64,000 nt of DNA from Enterococcus larvae. Its GTDB lineage: Bacteria > Bacillota > Bacilli > Lactobacillales > Enterococcaceae. Numbering within the stretch: the stretch's first letter is position 1; each line of letters starts with the position of its first letter. The position numbers and the translations under genes are program-made. A model generated the notes under the pieces. It did no database searches. It was not told the DNA's origin and saw only the letters and a program-made list of their open reading frames with translations. Location: the NCBI RefSeq assembly GCF_017830045.1, contig NZ_JAEDXU010000002.1:310001-374000 (forward strand), read 5' to 3'. Of the stretch, positions 8,499 through 16,844 are shown piece by piece.

Positions 8499-9458
8499 AT
8501 GAAAGCTATTGTTATCCATGAAGCAGGTGGGTCTGAAAAATTACTTTATGAAGAACGGCCGATTCCAGATATTAAATCCGGCTGGTCTTTAGTGAAGGTA
8601 AAAGGCTTTGGAATCAATCGTTCCGAAATCTTTACTCGGAAAGGGAAGTCACCTTCTGTAGCATTTCCAAGAATACTTGGTATCGAATGTGTCGGGATTA
8701 TCGAAAAAACAAGTGATTCAACACGATTTAGTCTTGGTCAAAAGGTCGTCTCAATAATGGGAGAAATGGGGAGAGCGTTTGATGGAAGCTATGCGGAATA
8801 CGTTCTATTGCCTAATGAGCAGATTTATAAAATTGATAGCGATCTTCCTTGGGCGACATTAGCGGCAATACCGGAAACCTATTATACAGCCTATCAATCG
8901 ATGCGGAATCTCTGTATTCAGGAAACAGACAGAGTTTTAGTTAGGGGGGCGACAAGTGGTGTAGGGGTAGCATTTGCTCAATTGGTTCGAGCGAAATTTC
9001 CGTCAATAGAGTTATACGGAAGCAGTCGATCTCTGGAAAAAGTCCAAAAGCTAAAGAACATCGGTTTTACAGGGTGCATTCAGGATAGAGCCGGCACCTT
9101 GGAGACGAATCAGACATTCCATAAAATCTTAGAATTGATTGGACCAGCCACTATCAAAAACAGCTTTGAACATATTGAAGAACGCGGTATTATTTGTAAT
9201 ACAGGACAACTGGGCGGGCAATGGTTTCTCAAGGAATTTGACCCAATCACAGAGATCAAGAAAAATAGTTATTTTACGTCGTTTTATTCTGGAAATATAT
9301 CCGAGGGAAAGATGACTGAACTACTCAACTATATAGAGGAATTCCAAATTCAGCCGAACATAGAGAAGATTTTTACACTTAAGGAGACAGCTAATGCTCA
9401 TGACTATCTTGAAGCAAAAGCCAGCTTTGGAAAAGTCATTGTTTTAAATGAAAAATAA
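8499..9458 (+). CDS. Zinc-independent MDR oxidoreductase (quinone reductase-like)
   Basis: 319 residues in the medium-chain dehydrogenase/reductase family: an N-terminal GroES-like half (PRILGIECVGIIE) and a Rossmann half with VRGATSGVGVAFAQL for NADPH. The structural and catalytic zinc cysteines of alcohol dehydrogenases are missing, as in quinone oxidoreductases and enoyl reductases. It probably reduces a quinone or unsaturated carbonyl in the cytoplasm. It follows the alkylsulfatase-like gene in the same direction and is closed by a terminator, so both belong to the HxlR unit. Confidence 0.8.
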   Translation: MKAIVIHEAGGSEKLLYEERPIPDIKSGWSLVKVKGFGINRSEIFTRKGKSPSVAFPRILGIECVGIIEKTSDSTRFSLGQKVVSIMGEMGRAFDGSYAEYVLLPNEQIYKIDSDLPWATLAAIPETYYTAYQSMRNLCIQETDRVLVRGATSGVGVAFAQLVRAKFPSIELYGSSRSLEKVQKLKNIGFTGCIQDRAGTLETNQTFHKILELIGPATIKNSFEHIEERGIICNTGQLGGQWFLKEFDPITEIKKNSYFTSFYSGNISEGKMTELLNYIEEFQIQPNIEKIFTLKETANAHDYLEAKASFGKVIVLNEK

Positions 9459-9470
9459 AAAAATCCTGTG

Positions 9471-9515
9471 CATAGAAAAACACCTAGCAATCAATTGTTG
9501 GGTGTTTTTTCTATG
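9471..9515. terminator. Rho-independent terminator
   Basis: The arms CATAGAAAAACACC and GGTGTTTTTTCTATG form a long A/T-rich stem-loop 12 bp after the dehydrogenase. Confidence 0.8.
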
Positions 9516-9615
9516 CCACTAGTAAATATACCTTGCTATGAAGTGCACTTCATCGTTTACTCTAAAAGTGTAAAGTAGAGTTTTTGACTCTAAAATAAAA
9601 AATAGGAGCGAGTTT

Positions 9616-10296
9616 ATGCAAAAATTAACGATGTACGGAGTAATCCTTAGTTCTATGGTATCTTTAAGTGCATGTTCTTCTGACAGCACCAAAAGCGAAG
9701 TATCGACAACCCAAAATAGAGAATCCACGACGAAGCAGAATAGTCGAAGTCAGAGTAACTACTTAGTGGTTTACTACTCAGAGCCTGAATCAGAAGGGAC
9801 TGATGCGGTTGCCGGAGCAAGCAGAGCTGAGTATGAGAATCGTATAGTTGGGAATACCGCACTGATGGCGGAATGGGTAGCAGAACAAATGAATAGTGAT
9901 ATCTATGAAATTGAAACGACAGAGTCCTATCCAGGCAACCATGAGAAACTAGTTGATCAGGTTAAGGAGGAGCTTTCGCAAGGAATACGACCGAGATTAT
10001 CCTCGTCTTTAGAAAATTTGGAGGATTATGACACTATTTTCATCGGTTATCCAATTTGGTGGTCAGATATCCCAACACCTCTTTATGCATTTTTAGAAGA
10101 CACGGATTTGTCTGGAAAAAGAATCATCCCATTTTCAACTCACGGCGGAAGCGGGTTTTCCAATACAATTTCAACTATTTCTGAGCTGGAGCCTGATGCA
10201 GAGGTTGAGACACAAAACGTATTAACTATTTCAAGGGAAAATATTTCTGAAGCAAGGGAAGAGGTAAACGACTGGCTCAATGACTTAGGATTTTAG
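9616..10296 (+). CDS. Flavodoxin-like lipoprotein
   Basis: 226 residues. The first 20 residues form a lipoprotein signal ending in the lipobox LSAC (Cys20), followed by a Ser/Thr/Asn-rich linker to about residue 45. The rest is a flavodoxin_4-type domain: YLVVYYSEPESEGTDA for phosphate binding, IGYPIWWSDIPTPLYAFL and FSTHGGSGF for the isoalloxazine ring. It should be anchored to the outer face of the membrane and carry FMN, acting in extracytoplasmic electron transfer or quinone reduction. It is a single gene between terminators. Confidence 0.85.
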   Translation: MQKLTMYGVILSSMVSLSACSSDSTKSEVSTTQNRESTTKQNSRSQSNYLVVYYSEPESEGTDAVAGASRAEYENRIVGNTALMAEWVAEQMNSDIYEIETTESYPGNHEKLVDQVKEELSQGIRPRLSSSLENLEDYDTIFIGYPIWWSDIPTPLYAFLEDTDLSGKRIIPFSTHGGSGFSNTISTISELEPDAEVETQNVLTISRENISEAREEVNDWLNDLGF

Positions 10297-10310
10297 GCTG
10301 TTTTAAAGGA

Positions 10311-10344
10311 GATAGCTTCCGATTTCATATCTGGAGGCTTTTTC
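10311..10344 (+). terminator. Rho-independent terminator
   Basis: AGCTTCC pairs with GGAGGCT (one G-T pair) followed by TTTTTC, just after the flavodoxin gene. Confidence 0.65.
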
Positions 10345-10402
10345 TATTTAAAGATACTTTTAAATAGGTTTGCTCTAGCTTGGAGGATGTGATAAAATCT
10401 AA

Positions 10403-10418
10403 TTAAACAGTCGTTTAA
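10403..10418 (+). promoter_or_regulatory. Palindrome upstream of sdpR-like gene
   Basis: TTAAAC-AGTC-GTTTAA is a perfect inverted repeat 22 bp before the ATG, the expected place for autorepression by an ArsR/SdpR-type protein. Confidence 0.6.
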
Positions 10419-10440
10419 ATAGATTGCGAGGAGAAACCGT

Positions 10441-10713
10441 ATGAGTATATCTGAAAGCTTTAAGGCTTTAGCTGTTCCGATGAGACGTGATATATTAGAT
10501 CTTTTAAAAGAAGGGAAGATGTCTGCCGGAGATATCGCAAGCCATTTCAATGTGACTCAACCAGCGATTTCGTATCATCTAAATATTTTAAAGAAAGCGA
10601 ACTTGATATACGAGAGTAAATATAAAAACTTTATTTATTATGAGCTGAATACGACAGTATTTGACCATTTGATTCTATGGCTTAAAACTATAAAAGGAGC
10701 TGATGAAGAATGA
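10441..10713 (+). CDS. SdpR-like ArsR family repressor
   Basis: 90 residues, a minimal ArsR winged helix. The recognition segment ASHFNVTQPAISYHLNILK (about residues 37-55) is close to B. subtilis SdpR, and metal-binding cysteines are absent. The stop codon overlaps the start of the next gene by four bases (ATGA), so translation is coupled. In B. subtilis SdpR represses sdpRI until SdpI, engaged by the SDP toxin, sequesters it at the membrane; the same two-gene logic is present here. Confidence 0.85.
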   Translation: MSISESFKALAVPMRRDILDLLKEGKMSAGDIASHFNVTQPAISYHLNILKKANLIYESKYKNFIYYELNTTVFDHLILWLKTIKGADEE

Positions 10714-11366
10714 ACCTGCGATTAGTTGTTTTACGAATATTTTCCACAACACCGATACTATTACTTGGCTTTTTACCCTTCATGAACCATTCATTTGCAT
10801 GGCAGTATAATCTGGATGGTACACCGGTACGTTTTGGAAGTCGTTATGAGCTTATTCTATACATTCTGATTCCAATCATTATTGGTTGGGGCTGTTATTA
10901 CTGGATAAATAATGGCAAAGGAAAGGGATATAACATTCAAAAAAATGAAAAGTTTGTTACAATACTCGCAATTACTATTGTCATTCTTTTTCAGGGATCA
11001 ATGATTTGGAGTATAATTTCAGGGCTGAATACGGATGGCTCTAGCATTTCAACAGTGACTAAAATGATTCTTTATCTAGTCGGCATCCTACTTCTTGCTT
11101 ATGGGAATCAACTCCCTAGAGCTTCCTTTAAAAGCGAATTTGGCTTTAAGAATATGTGGACCACCGACAGCGAGAAGGCTTGGATTTATTCTCAAAAATG
11201 GGTAGGGATACTCTGCATGTTATGTGGAATGAGTATAATCTTACTGAATGTATTCTTACCATTATCCAATCTAGCTGTTATTTTGTTGCTTCCAATTGGA
11301 GTGTTTGTTTTAGGCAGCTACTTACTATCTTACATGGCCTATATAAAAACAAGTAGAACTGTTTAA
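10710..11366 (+). CDS. SdpI-like membrane immunity/signalling protein
   Basis: 218 residues with about six hydrophobic segments. The motif FKSEFGFKNMWTTDSEKAW (about residues 135-153) is the SdpI hallmark (typically 'N..fGiRt.wtl.s...W'). SdpI confers immunity to the SDP cannibalism toxin and signals to SdpR. It is preceded by the SdpR-like gene in an overlapping operon. No sdpABC toxin genes occur in this window, so it may be an orphan immunity pair directed at toxins of competitors. Confidence 0.82.
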   Translation: MNLRLVVLRIFSTTPILLLGFLPFMNHSFAWQYNLDGTPVRFGSRYELILYILIPIIIGWGCYYWINNGKGKGYNIQKNEKFVTILAITIVILFQGSMIWSIISGLNTDGSSISTVTKMILYLVGILLLAYGNQLPRASFKSEFGFKNMWTTDSEKAWIYSQKWVGILCMLCGMSIILLNVFLPLSNLAVILLLPIGVFVLGSYLLSYMAYIKTSRTV

Positions 11367-11573
11367 CTGTATTAGAGGCATGTTATTTCTGTGGTATCAA
11401 CAGCTTGACATACCGCTTCCAATTGCTATGCATAAAAATTCTTTACACAAGATCCCCATAATTATTAATAAGTCAGAGAAGGGGGCAAATGTCATATACT
11501 CTTTTTACAGCGGGAGAAAGAAGAAGTTACCGAAGACTAAAACAAGCCTCTCACATGTCAGAATAAAGTGCAG

Positions 11574-11602
11574 CACTCAGCATGTTCCTGTTGGGTGTTT
11601 TT
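11574..11602 (+). terminator. Probable terminator
   Basis: CACTCAGCA and TGTTGGGTG pair (with wobble pairs) and are followed by TTTTT. It lies in the 350-bp gap between sdpI and arsR, which otherwise holds no convincing gene. Confidence 0.45.
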
Positions 11603-11643
11603 GTTATGAAATAAAAAAGATTGGAGTGTTGAGGCAGAAACTA

Positions 11644-11692
11644 TTGACGATACATAGATGTTTGTCTATATTATATATAGATAATTATCTAT
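11644..11692 (+). promoter_or_regulatory. arsR promoter and ArsR operator
   Basis: TTGACG (11644-11649), 17 bp, TATATT (11667-11672) make a promoter. The palindrome ATAGATAATTATCTAT (11677-11692) directly downstream of the -10 box is a typical ArsR/SmtB operator. Confidence 0.75.
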
Positions 11693-11715
11693 CTTAGAGA
11701 ATAGGGGGAACCTCC

Positions 11716-12009
11716 ATGGAAAAATATGAACAGATGTCTGTCATTCTAAAAGCTTTAGCTGATCCTAAGCGCCTTAAAATCATTGATCTTCTTTCTGCCG
11801 CCGAGTCTCTTTGTGCGTGTGATGTACTTGAACACTTTGATTTTACTCAGCCAACTTTATCTCATCATATGAAGATACTTGAAAAGGCTGGAATCGTGAA
11901 AGTAGAAAAAAGGAGCCAATGGCATCATTACTCTTTACAGGAAGAATTTGTTCAGCAATTTTTATCCGATCTAAAAGGGTTGCTTTTAAGTGAATCACCT
12001 GTAAGCTAA
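11716..12009 (+). CDS. arsR: ArsR family arsenical-responsive repressor
   Basis: 97 residues. The DNA-recognition helix region contains the sequence LCACDVLEHF with two adjacent cysteines, matching the ELCVCDL As(III)-binding motif of ArsR proteins; the next helix reads TQPTLSHHMKILEKAG. It should repress the operon from the palindrome upstream and be released by arsenite or antimonite. First gene of arsR-acr3-arsC. Confidence 0.92.
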   Translation: MEKYEQMSVILKALADPKRLKIIDLLSAAESLCACDVLEHFDFTQPTLSHHMKILEKAGIVKVEKRSQWHHYSLQEEFVQQFLSDLKGLLLSESPVS

Positions 12010-12036
12010 ATCAAATGAACTTAAGGAGCCTTTGAA

Positions 12037-13113
12037 ATGAATAATGTGAATAATGAAGCAGTAGAAAGACCTGAGATTGATTTCTTCGAGAAATACCTTT
12101 CAGTGTGGGTGCTTTTATGTATGGCTGCTGGTATGCTAATTGGTACTTTTTTACCTGGTATAGCAGATCAATTAGAAAGCTATCAAGTGTTAAATACCAA
12201 TATACCAATCGCTGTACTGACTTGGGTCATGATTTTTCCTATGATGTTGAAGATCGACTTTAAATCTCTTTTAAACGTTCGAAAGACGTATCAGGGAATA
12301 TTGATTTCCAGTATAACTAGCTGGTTGATCAAACCGTTTCTTATGTTCGGATTAGCTTCATTTTTCTTCTATGTTGTCTTCAGCAATTTCATACCAGCTG
12401 ACTTGGCCAAAGATTATGTCGCCGGAGCTGTTTTGTTGGGTGCAGCACCATGTACCGCAATGGTATTTGTCTGGTCCAATCTAACAAAAGGAGATCCAGC
12501 CCATACGTTGGTCCAAGTATCTGTCAATGATTTACTGATTATTGTGCTCTTCGTACCGATCGTTTCATTCCTATTAGGTGTGAACAATGTGTTCGTTCCT
12601 TGGAACATTCTTTTTGGTTCAGTGGTTCTGTTTGTCGTGGTTCCATTGGTTGGGGGAGCATTTACTCGATACTTTATGATCAAACGAAAAGGCATCGAGT
12701 ATTTCAATCAGAAATTCTTACCTAAGTTTGACACGATCACAACCATTGGACTACTACTGACACTGGTAATCATCTTTACCTACCAAGGAGACATTATATT
12801 AAACGATCCTTGGCATGTGCTTATGATCGCTGTTCCATTGATTTTACAGAACGTTATCACAGCAAACTTTGCTTATTTTACCTGTAAATGGACGAAGCAA
12901 CCACATAATGTGGCGGCTCCAGCAGCTTTAATTGGTGCTTCAGACTTTTTTGAACTATCTGTCGCTGTAGCAATTACACTATTTGGTGTTAATTCACCGG
13001 TAGTTCTTGTCACAACGGTTGGTGTACTCACGGAAGTACCGGTTATGTTGTTATTGGTAAAAATGGTTAATCATACACGCAGCTGGTTTCCAGCAGAGAA
13101 AGGGGACAACTAA
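12037..13113 (+). CDS. Arsenite efflux transporter, ACR3 family
   Basis: 358 residues with about ten membrane helices. The segment [19 protein letters not shown] holds the conserved cysteine of helix 4 that ACR3 permeases need for As(III) transport. It expels arsenite using the membrane potential. It starts 27 bp after arsR with AAGGAG and overlaps the arsC start by one base (TAATG), so the three genes are one operon. It is ACR3 type, not the unrelated ArsB type. Confidence 0.93.
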   Translation: MNNVNNEAVERPEIDFFEKYLSVWVLLCMAAGMLIGTFLPGIADQLESYQVLNTNIPIAVLTWVMIFPMMLKIDFKSLLNVRKTYQGILISSITSWLIKPFLMFGLASFFFYVVFSNFIPADLAKDYVAGAVLLGAAPCTAMVFVWSNLTKGDPAHTLVQVSVNDLLIIVLFVPIVSFLLGVNNVFVPWNILFGSVVLFVVVPLVGGAFTRYFMIKRKGIEYFNQKFLPKFDTITTIGLLLTLVIIFTYQGDIILNDPWHVLMIAVPLILQNVITANFAYFTCKWTKQPHNVAAPAALIGASDFFELSVAVAITLFGVNSPVVLVTTVGVLTEVPVMLLLVKMVNHTRSWFPAEKGDN

Positions 13114-13529
13114 TGAAGAAGATTTACTTTTTATGTACAGGAAATTCTTGTCGCAGTCAAATGGCTGAAGGCTTCGCCAAAAAATATTTAGGGGATCAGT
13201 GGGAAGTTCGCAGTGCCGGCATTGAGACCCACGGTCTAAACCCTAGAGCTGTTTCAGCTATGAAAGAAGCGGGTATCGATATTTCTTCACAAACATCTGA
13301 TTTAATTGATCCGGAGTATTTTAATCAATCAGATTTGATTATCACACTTTGTGGAGACGCCGCTGATAAATGTCCTGTCATTCCCAAAGGTAGTGTTCAC
13401 GAGCATTGGGATTTAGAAGATCCTGCGAAAGCAACTGGGTCAGAAGAAGAAATAACGGTTGCTTTTCAACAAGCAAGAGAAGAAATTGAAAAACGCATGA
13501 TTGAGTTGGCAAATAAACTCAACTCATAA
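13113..13529 (+). CDS. arsC: Arsenate reductase, thioredoxin-coupled (low-MW phosphatase fold)
   Basis: 138 residues. The P-loop CTGNSCRS begins at Cys8, and a second redox pair is seen in [10 protein letters not shown] (about residues 80-88), giving the three cysteines that pass the disulfide to thioredoxin in S. aureus/B. subtilis ArsC. It reduces As(V) to As(III) for export by the adjacent ACR3 pump. Last gene of the operon; no classical terminator follows, only the dif region. Confidence 0.94.
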   Translation: MKKIYFLCTGNSCRSQMAEGFAKKYLGDQWEVRSAGIETHGLNPRAVSAMKEAGIDISSQTSDLIDPEYFNQSDLIITLCGDAADKCPVIPKGSVHEHWDLEDPAKATGSEEEITVAFQQAREEIEKRMIELANKLNS

Positions 13530-13614
13530 AATTAAGGATTATGCTATCATCATAATAGCAGGCTATGGATTAAGTAAGGTATCGGTTTTACATGTTTGAC
13601 TGGATATTAACAAT

Positions 13615-13645
13615 GAGAACCACATATTGACACTATGTGGTTCTC
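13615..13645. repeat. Perfect 12-bp inverted repeat beside dif
   Basis: GAGAACCACATA (13615-13626) and TATGTGGTTCTC (13634-13645) flank a 7-bp loop and end 8 bp before the dif-like site. There is no T run on either strand after the stem, so it is not a standard terminator. Confidence 0.7.
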
Positions 13646-13652
13646 AAAAAAC

Positions 13653-13977
<325 letters not shown>

Positions 13978-14319
13978 TTATTCCAATAGCTGATTGTCTT
14001 TTCGTTCTTGAAGCAATGCGTTCTCCGAATGAATCAGTTCTTTGGCTTCTGCTTGAAGAGATTCTTTCTTATCCTCTAAATCGGAAAAATTTCGCTTATG
14101 CAGATGCACTATTTCTTCTTCCATCTCAGAAAAATAGTGAATGGATTTCTTGTCCTGTGTAGTCTGTATTATCTCAGAAAGGAATGCTTCATGCTGCATG
14201 GATAAGCGCTGACAATCCCGCTCCAGTTCTTCTAGTCGCCAACGCTGTTTACGGTTCATTTCTTGATCAGCTGTCAATTGAGATAGCTTCTTATTGATAT
14301 GTTCTTCGCGGTTTTCCAT
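13978..14319 (-). CDS. Coiled-coil protein resembling DUF3958 (type VII secretion accessory)
   Basis: 113 residues, nearly all charged helix: MENREEHINKKLSQL, then 'RWRLEELERDCQRLSMQHEAF' spread over a long coiled coil. The ATG at 14319 has AAGGAG 9 bp upstream; an earlier TTG is less likely. Length, charge and pattern resemble DUF3958 proteins, small partners encoded beside LXG toxins of the type VII secretion system in Listeria, Enterococcus and Streptococcus. Neither the DUF3130 partner nor an LXG toxin is intact nearby, so it is probably a remnant cassette. The assignment is by general resemblance. Confidence 0.45.
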   Translation of the reverse strand: MENREEHINKKLSQLTADQEMNRKQRWRLEELERDCQRLSMQHEAFLSEIIQTTQDKKSIHYFSEMEEEIVHLHKRNFSDLEDKKESLQAEAKELIHSENALLQERKDNQLLE

Positions 14320-14656
14320 GTGAATCAACTCCTTCTTACCTGTTAGTTGTAGTGTTATCTAGATATGCTTATTTATGTGTATATACCTGAACGATTTTGC
14401 TGTTAATTTTCTCCCAATTGATCTTAAAGGAAGTTAGAATTAATTAACAGGGGTTATGTATAGTTTAATTTAGAAGAGTATTCGTATCAAGAACTATTTT
14501 GTCTCTTAGTGATTTTTTCGTTGTCAGTCCCATTCTTTATGACCTCTTTTCACCGCAAACCATTGTTGAAGACAGTATTTGAGCCCTCTCCCCTCTTCGG
14601 GAAAAAGTCAGACGACTGTGTTCTCCTCAGTGCTTGAAGTAAATGGAAATTTTTAT

Positions 14657-14669
14657 TTTGACAATCAAA
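14657..14669 (+). promoter_or_regulatory. FabT-type operator upstream of fabI
   Basis: TTTGACAATCAAA is an inverted repeat (TTTGA-n3-TCAAA) matching the FabT box of streptococci and enterococci, where FabT with acyl-ACP represses fatty acid synthesis genes. The remainder of 14320-14773 shows no gene. Confidence 0.6.
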
Positions 14670-14773
14670 GTATTTTATTTAATAATAGTCAGTAGAGTCT
14701 TCAACTGTTGAAGGTGTAATCTGTTTGATAAGAACGATTATTTTAAAAGTCGATTAGGAGGAATAGAGTTAGT

Positions 14774-15529
14774 ATGGGATTTTTAGAAGGCAAAAAGATT
14801 GTGATTATGGGTGTTGCAAATAAACGCAGTATAGCTATGGGTTGTGCGAATGCAATGATTGAACAAGGTGCAGAGCTTATCTATACCTACCAAAATGAAC
14901 GCATGAAAAAATCAGTAGCAAAATTAGTTGATGAATCCGCATTGTTAGTTGAATGTGATGTTGCTGATGACGCCAGCATTGCTTCAGCTTTTCAAGTAAT
15001 AGAAAATAAGGTTGGTAAAATCGATGGTGTTGTCCACTCCGTTGCTTTTGCGAAAAAAGAAGAGCTTTCTGGAAATGTGACAGACATCAGTCGTGACGGC
15101 TATGCCCTGGCACAAGATATCAGCAGCTATTCGTTACTTGCTGTATCAAAGTATGCTCTGCCGATATTAAATGAAAACAGTGCAATCGTCAGCTTATCAT
15201 ATCTAGGAGCCGTTCGCGCGATTCCTAACTACAATATGATGGGGATTGCTAAAGCAGCTTTAGAATCTGCTATTCGTTATCTAGCAGCAGAGCTTGCGCC
15301 AAAAGGAGTTCGGGTAAACGGTATTTCTGCTGGAGCGATCAAAACCTTAGCTGTTACTGGTGTGAAGGATTACCAGAAGCTGATTCAGCTTTCTGAAGAG
15401 CGAACGCCTGACAAAGTAGGTGTTACTATTGAAGAAGTCGGTAATACCTGTGCCTTCCTGATGAGCCCTCTTTCAAGCGGGATCGTTGGAGACATTGTTT
15501 ACGTTGACAAAGGGGTACACCTTACGTAG
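14774..15529 (+). CDS. fabI: Enoyl-[acyl-carrier-protein] reductase (NADH) FabI
   Basis: 251 residues, normal FabI length. The nucleotide loop GVANKRSIAMGCA, the segment ISSYSLLAV, and the catalytic region YLGAVRAIPNYNMMGIAKAA (Tyr, Tyr and Lys of the Y-x6-K type) are all present; it ends IVYVDKGVHLT. It reduces enoyl-ACP in the last step of each fatty acid elongation cycle and is the triclosan target. It is a + strand gene facing IspH across a terminator. In E. faecalis fabI is a stand-alone gene, so this may be the normal housekeeping copy rather than part of the peptide locus. Confidence 0.93.
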   Translation: MGFLEGKKIVIMGVANKRSIAMGCANAMIEQGAELIYTYQNERMKKSVAKLVDESALLVECDVADDASIASAFQVIENKVGKIDGVVHSVAFAKKEELSGNVTDISRDGYALAQDISSYSLLAVSKYALPILNENSAIVSLSYLGAVRAIPNYNMMGIAKAALESAIRYLAAELAPKGVRVNGISAGAIKTLAVTGVKDYQKLIQLSEERTPDKVGVTIEEVGNTCAFLMSPLSSGIVGDIVYVDKGVHLT

Positions 15530-15606
15530 TTGTAGTTTCTATCTCTACTGAATGAATGTCAGGATCGATCATGGCGATGCTCTATTATGTACTAAAGTCA
15601 TTATAA

Positions 15607-15660
15607 AAAAACCAACAGAAGAACTGTGAGTTACAAAACACAGCTTTTCTGTTGGTTTTT
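15607..15660. terminator. Bidirectional terminator between fabI and ispH
   Basis: AAAACCAACAGAA pairs with TTCTGTTGGTTTTT around an inner CTGTG/CACAG stem; A and T runs flank it, so it can serve both converging genes. Confidence 0.85.
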
Positions 15661-15682
15661 ATTGCATTTATTTATAGCATTA

Positions 15683-16681
15683 TCAAACGTGCATATATTG
15701 CTCTCTCAGCTGTTCCATTTTTCTATCTCTTGATTTACTGATTTCTTTTGTGCTTCCTTTTGGAAGTACTTTATCAGAAGTACACTGACTTTCACGATCC
15801 CAAGTCATAGGATCTCCGTAATCAAAGTTTGTCAGGAAGGTTACAGTCTCTCTGATAACATAGGTTGGTGTTGAAGCACCGCCGGTTACACCAACCACGT
15901 TGACATCTTTCAGCCATTCGATTTTGATATCAGAAATATCCTCAATCAGATGTGCTGGCGTACCTGTTTGTTCAATCGATACTTGTGCCAATCGGTTACT
16001 GTTGTTACTCTTTGCATCACCGACAACCAATAACAGATCACACTCACCAGCTTGCTCCACTACAGCAGCCTGACGCTCGATTGTGGCGCTGCAGATGTCT
16101 TTATGGTAAATAGCATTTGGGAATTTCTTCATCAGATATTCCGTCATTTCTTCTACATCCCACTGACTCATGGTTGTTTCGTTGGAAATGTAGATTTTTT
16201 CATTGCTTAGCTGGATAGCTTCCGCATCCTCCAAAGAGGTGATCAAATGAACTTTTTCCGGATTGATTCCAATCGTTCCGACAGCTTCCGGATGTCCGGC
16301 CATTCCAATGTAGAGCACATCAAAGCCTTCGTTTACTCTTTGCTCAACAATCTCATGAATGATAGCGACCTCAGGACAAGTTGTATCAACAACAGCCAAG
16401 CCTTTAGCAGCCGCAATTTCTCTTACCTTTGGCGATACACCATGTGCAGTGAAGATAACTGTGCCGGAATCAATTTTTGCCAGCATCTCTTCTCTATCCC
16501 CTTCCATTACGATGATCCCTGCTTCTTCAAACGCTTTTGCGACAATTGTATTGTGCACAACATACCCTAGTGAGTAGATCGGTCTTGGAAGACTTGTATC
16601 CTTTACAACATTTTTCGATAGGACCAATGCATCAACAACTCCGTAACAATGCCCTCTTGGTGTGATATTTAAAACGTTCAT
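15683..16681 (-). CDS. ispH: 4-hydroxy-3-methylbut-2-enyl diphosphate reductase
   Basis: 332 residues. The three iron-sulfur cysteines are in GHCYGV (Cys12), TTCPEV and DICSAT; the HMBPP-binding residues appear in VVHN, GHPEAVG, NETTMS, KSNNSNRL and GGASTP. The active site is thus complete. IspH makes IPP and DMAPP in the last step of the MEP pathway. Enterococci normally make isoprenoids by the mevalonate route, and no other MEP gene is in this window, so its presence downstream of the peptide synthetases is puzzling. It lies 163 bp behind the thioesterase in the same direction, with its own likely promoter. Confidence 0.92.
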   Translation of the reverse strand: MNVLNITPRGHCYGVVDALVLSKNVVKDTSLPRPIYSLGYVVHNTIVAKAFEEAGIIVMEGDREEMLAKIDSGTVIFTAHGVSPKVREIAAAKGLAVVDTTCPEVAIIHEIVEQRVNEGFDVLYIGMAGHPEAVGTIGINPEKVHLITSLEDAEAIQLSNEKIYISNETTMSQWDVEEMTEYLMKKFPNAIYHKDICSATIERQAAVVEQAGECDLLLVVGDAKSNNSNRLAQVSIEQTGTPAHLIEDISDIKIEWLKDVNVVGVTGGASTPTYVIRETVTFLTNFDYGDPMTWDRESQCTSDKVLPKGSTKEISKSRDRKMEQLREQYMHV

Positions 16682-16730
16682 TTAATATAATCCCCTTTTC
16701 TGTTTGAGTGTATATAAATTCTATTGATAG

Positions 16731-16809
16731 ACGAGAAACAAGCTTTAGGTATTTCCATCTATTTGAACATGCTTAGTAGAAATTGATAGAAACATAAGCA
16801 GCTTCTCGT
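16731..16809. repeat. Interrupted inverted repeat between thioesterase and ispH
   Basis: ACGAGAA (16731-16737) and TTCTCGT (16803-16809), with inner GCTT/AAGC, could form a long-range stem in the ispH leader. No T run follows, so it is not a clear terminator. Confidence 0.3.
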
Positions 16810-16844
16810 GCAATAAATAATCAAATAGTAGTTATATAGCGAAT

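Noticed and set aside
11380-11697. A 105-codon + strand reading frame between sdpI and arsR
   Set aside because: It has no ribosome site, mixed low-complexity content, runs through a terminator-like hairpin and over the arsR promoter and operator. Judged non-coding.
13615-13645. The hairpin after arsC as a rho-independent terminator
   Set aside because: Neither strand has a T run after the stem; the A run lies on the wrong side.
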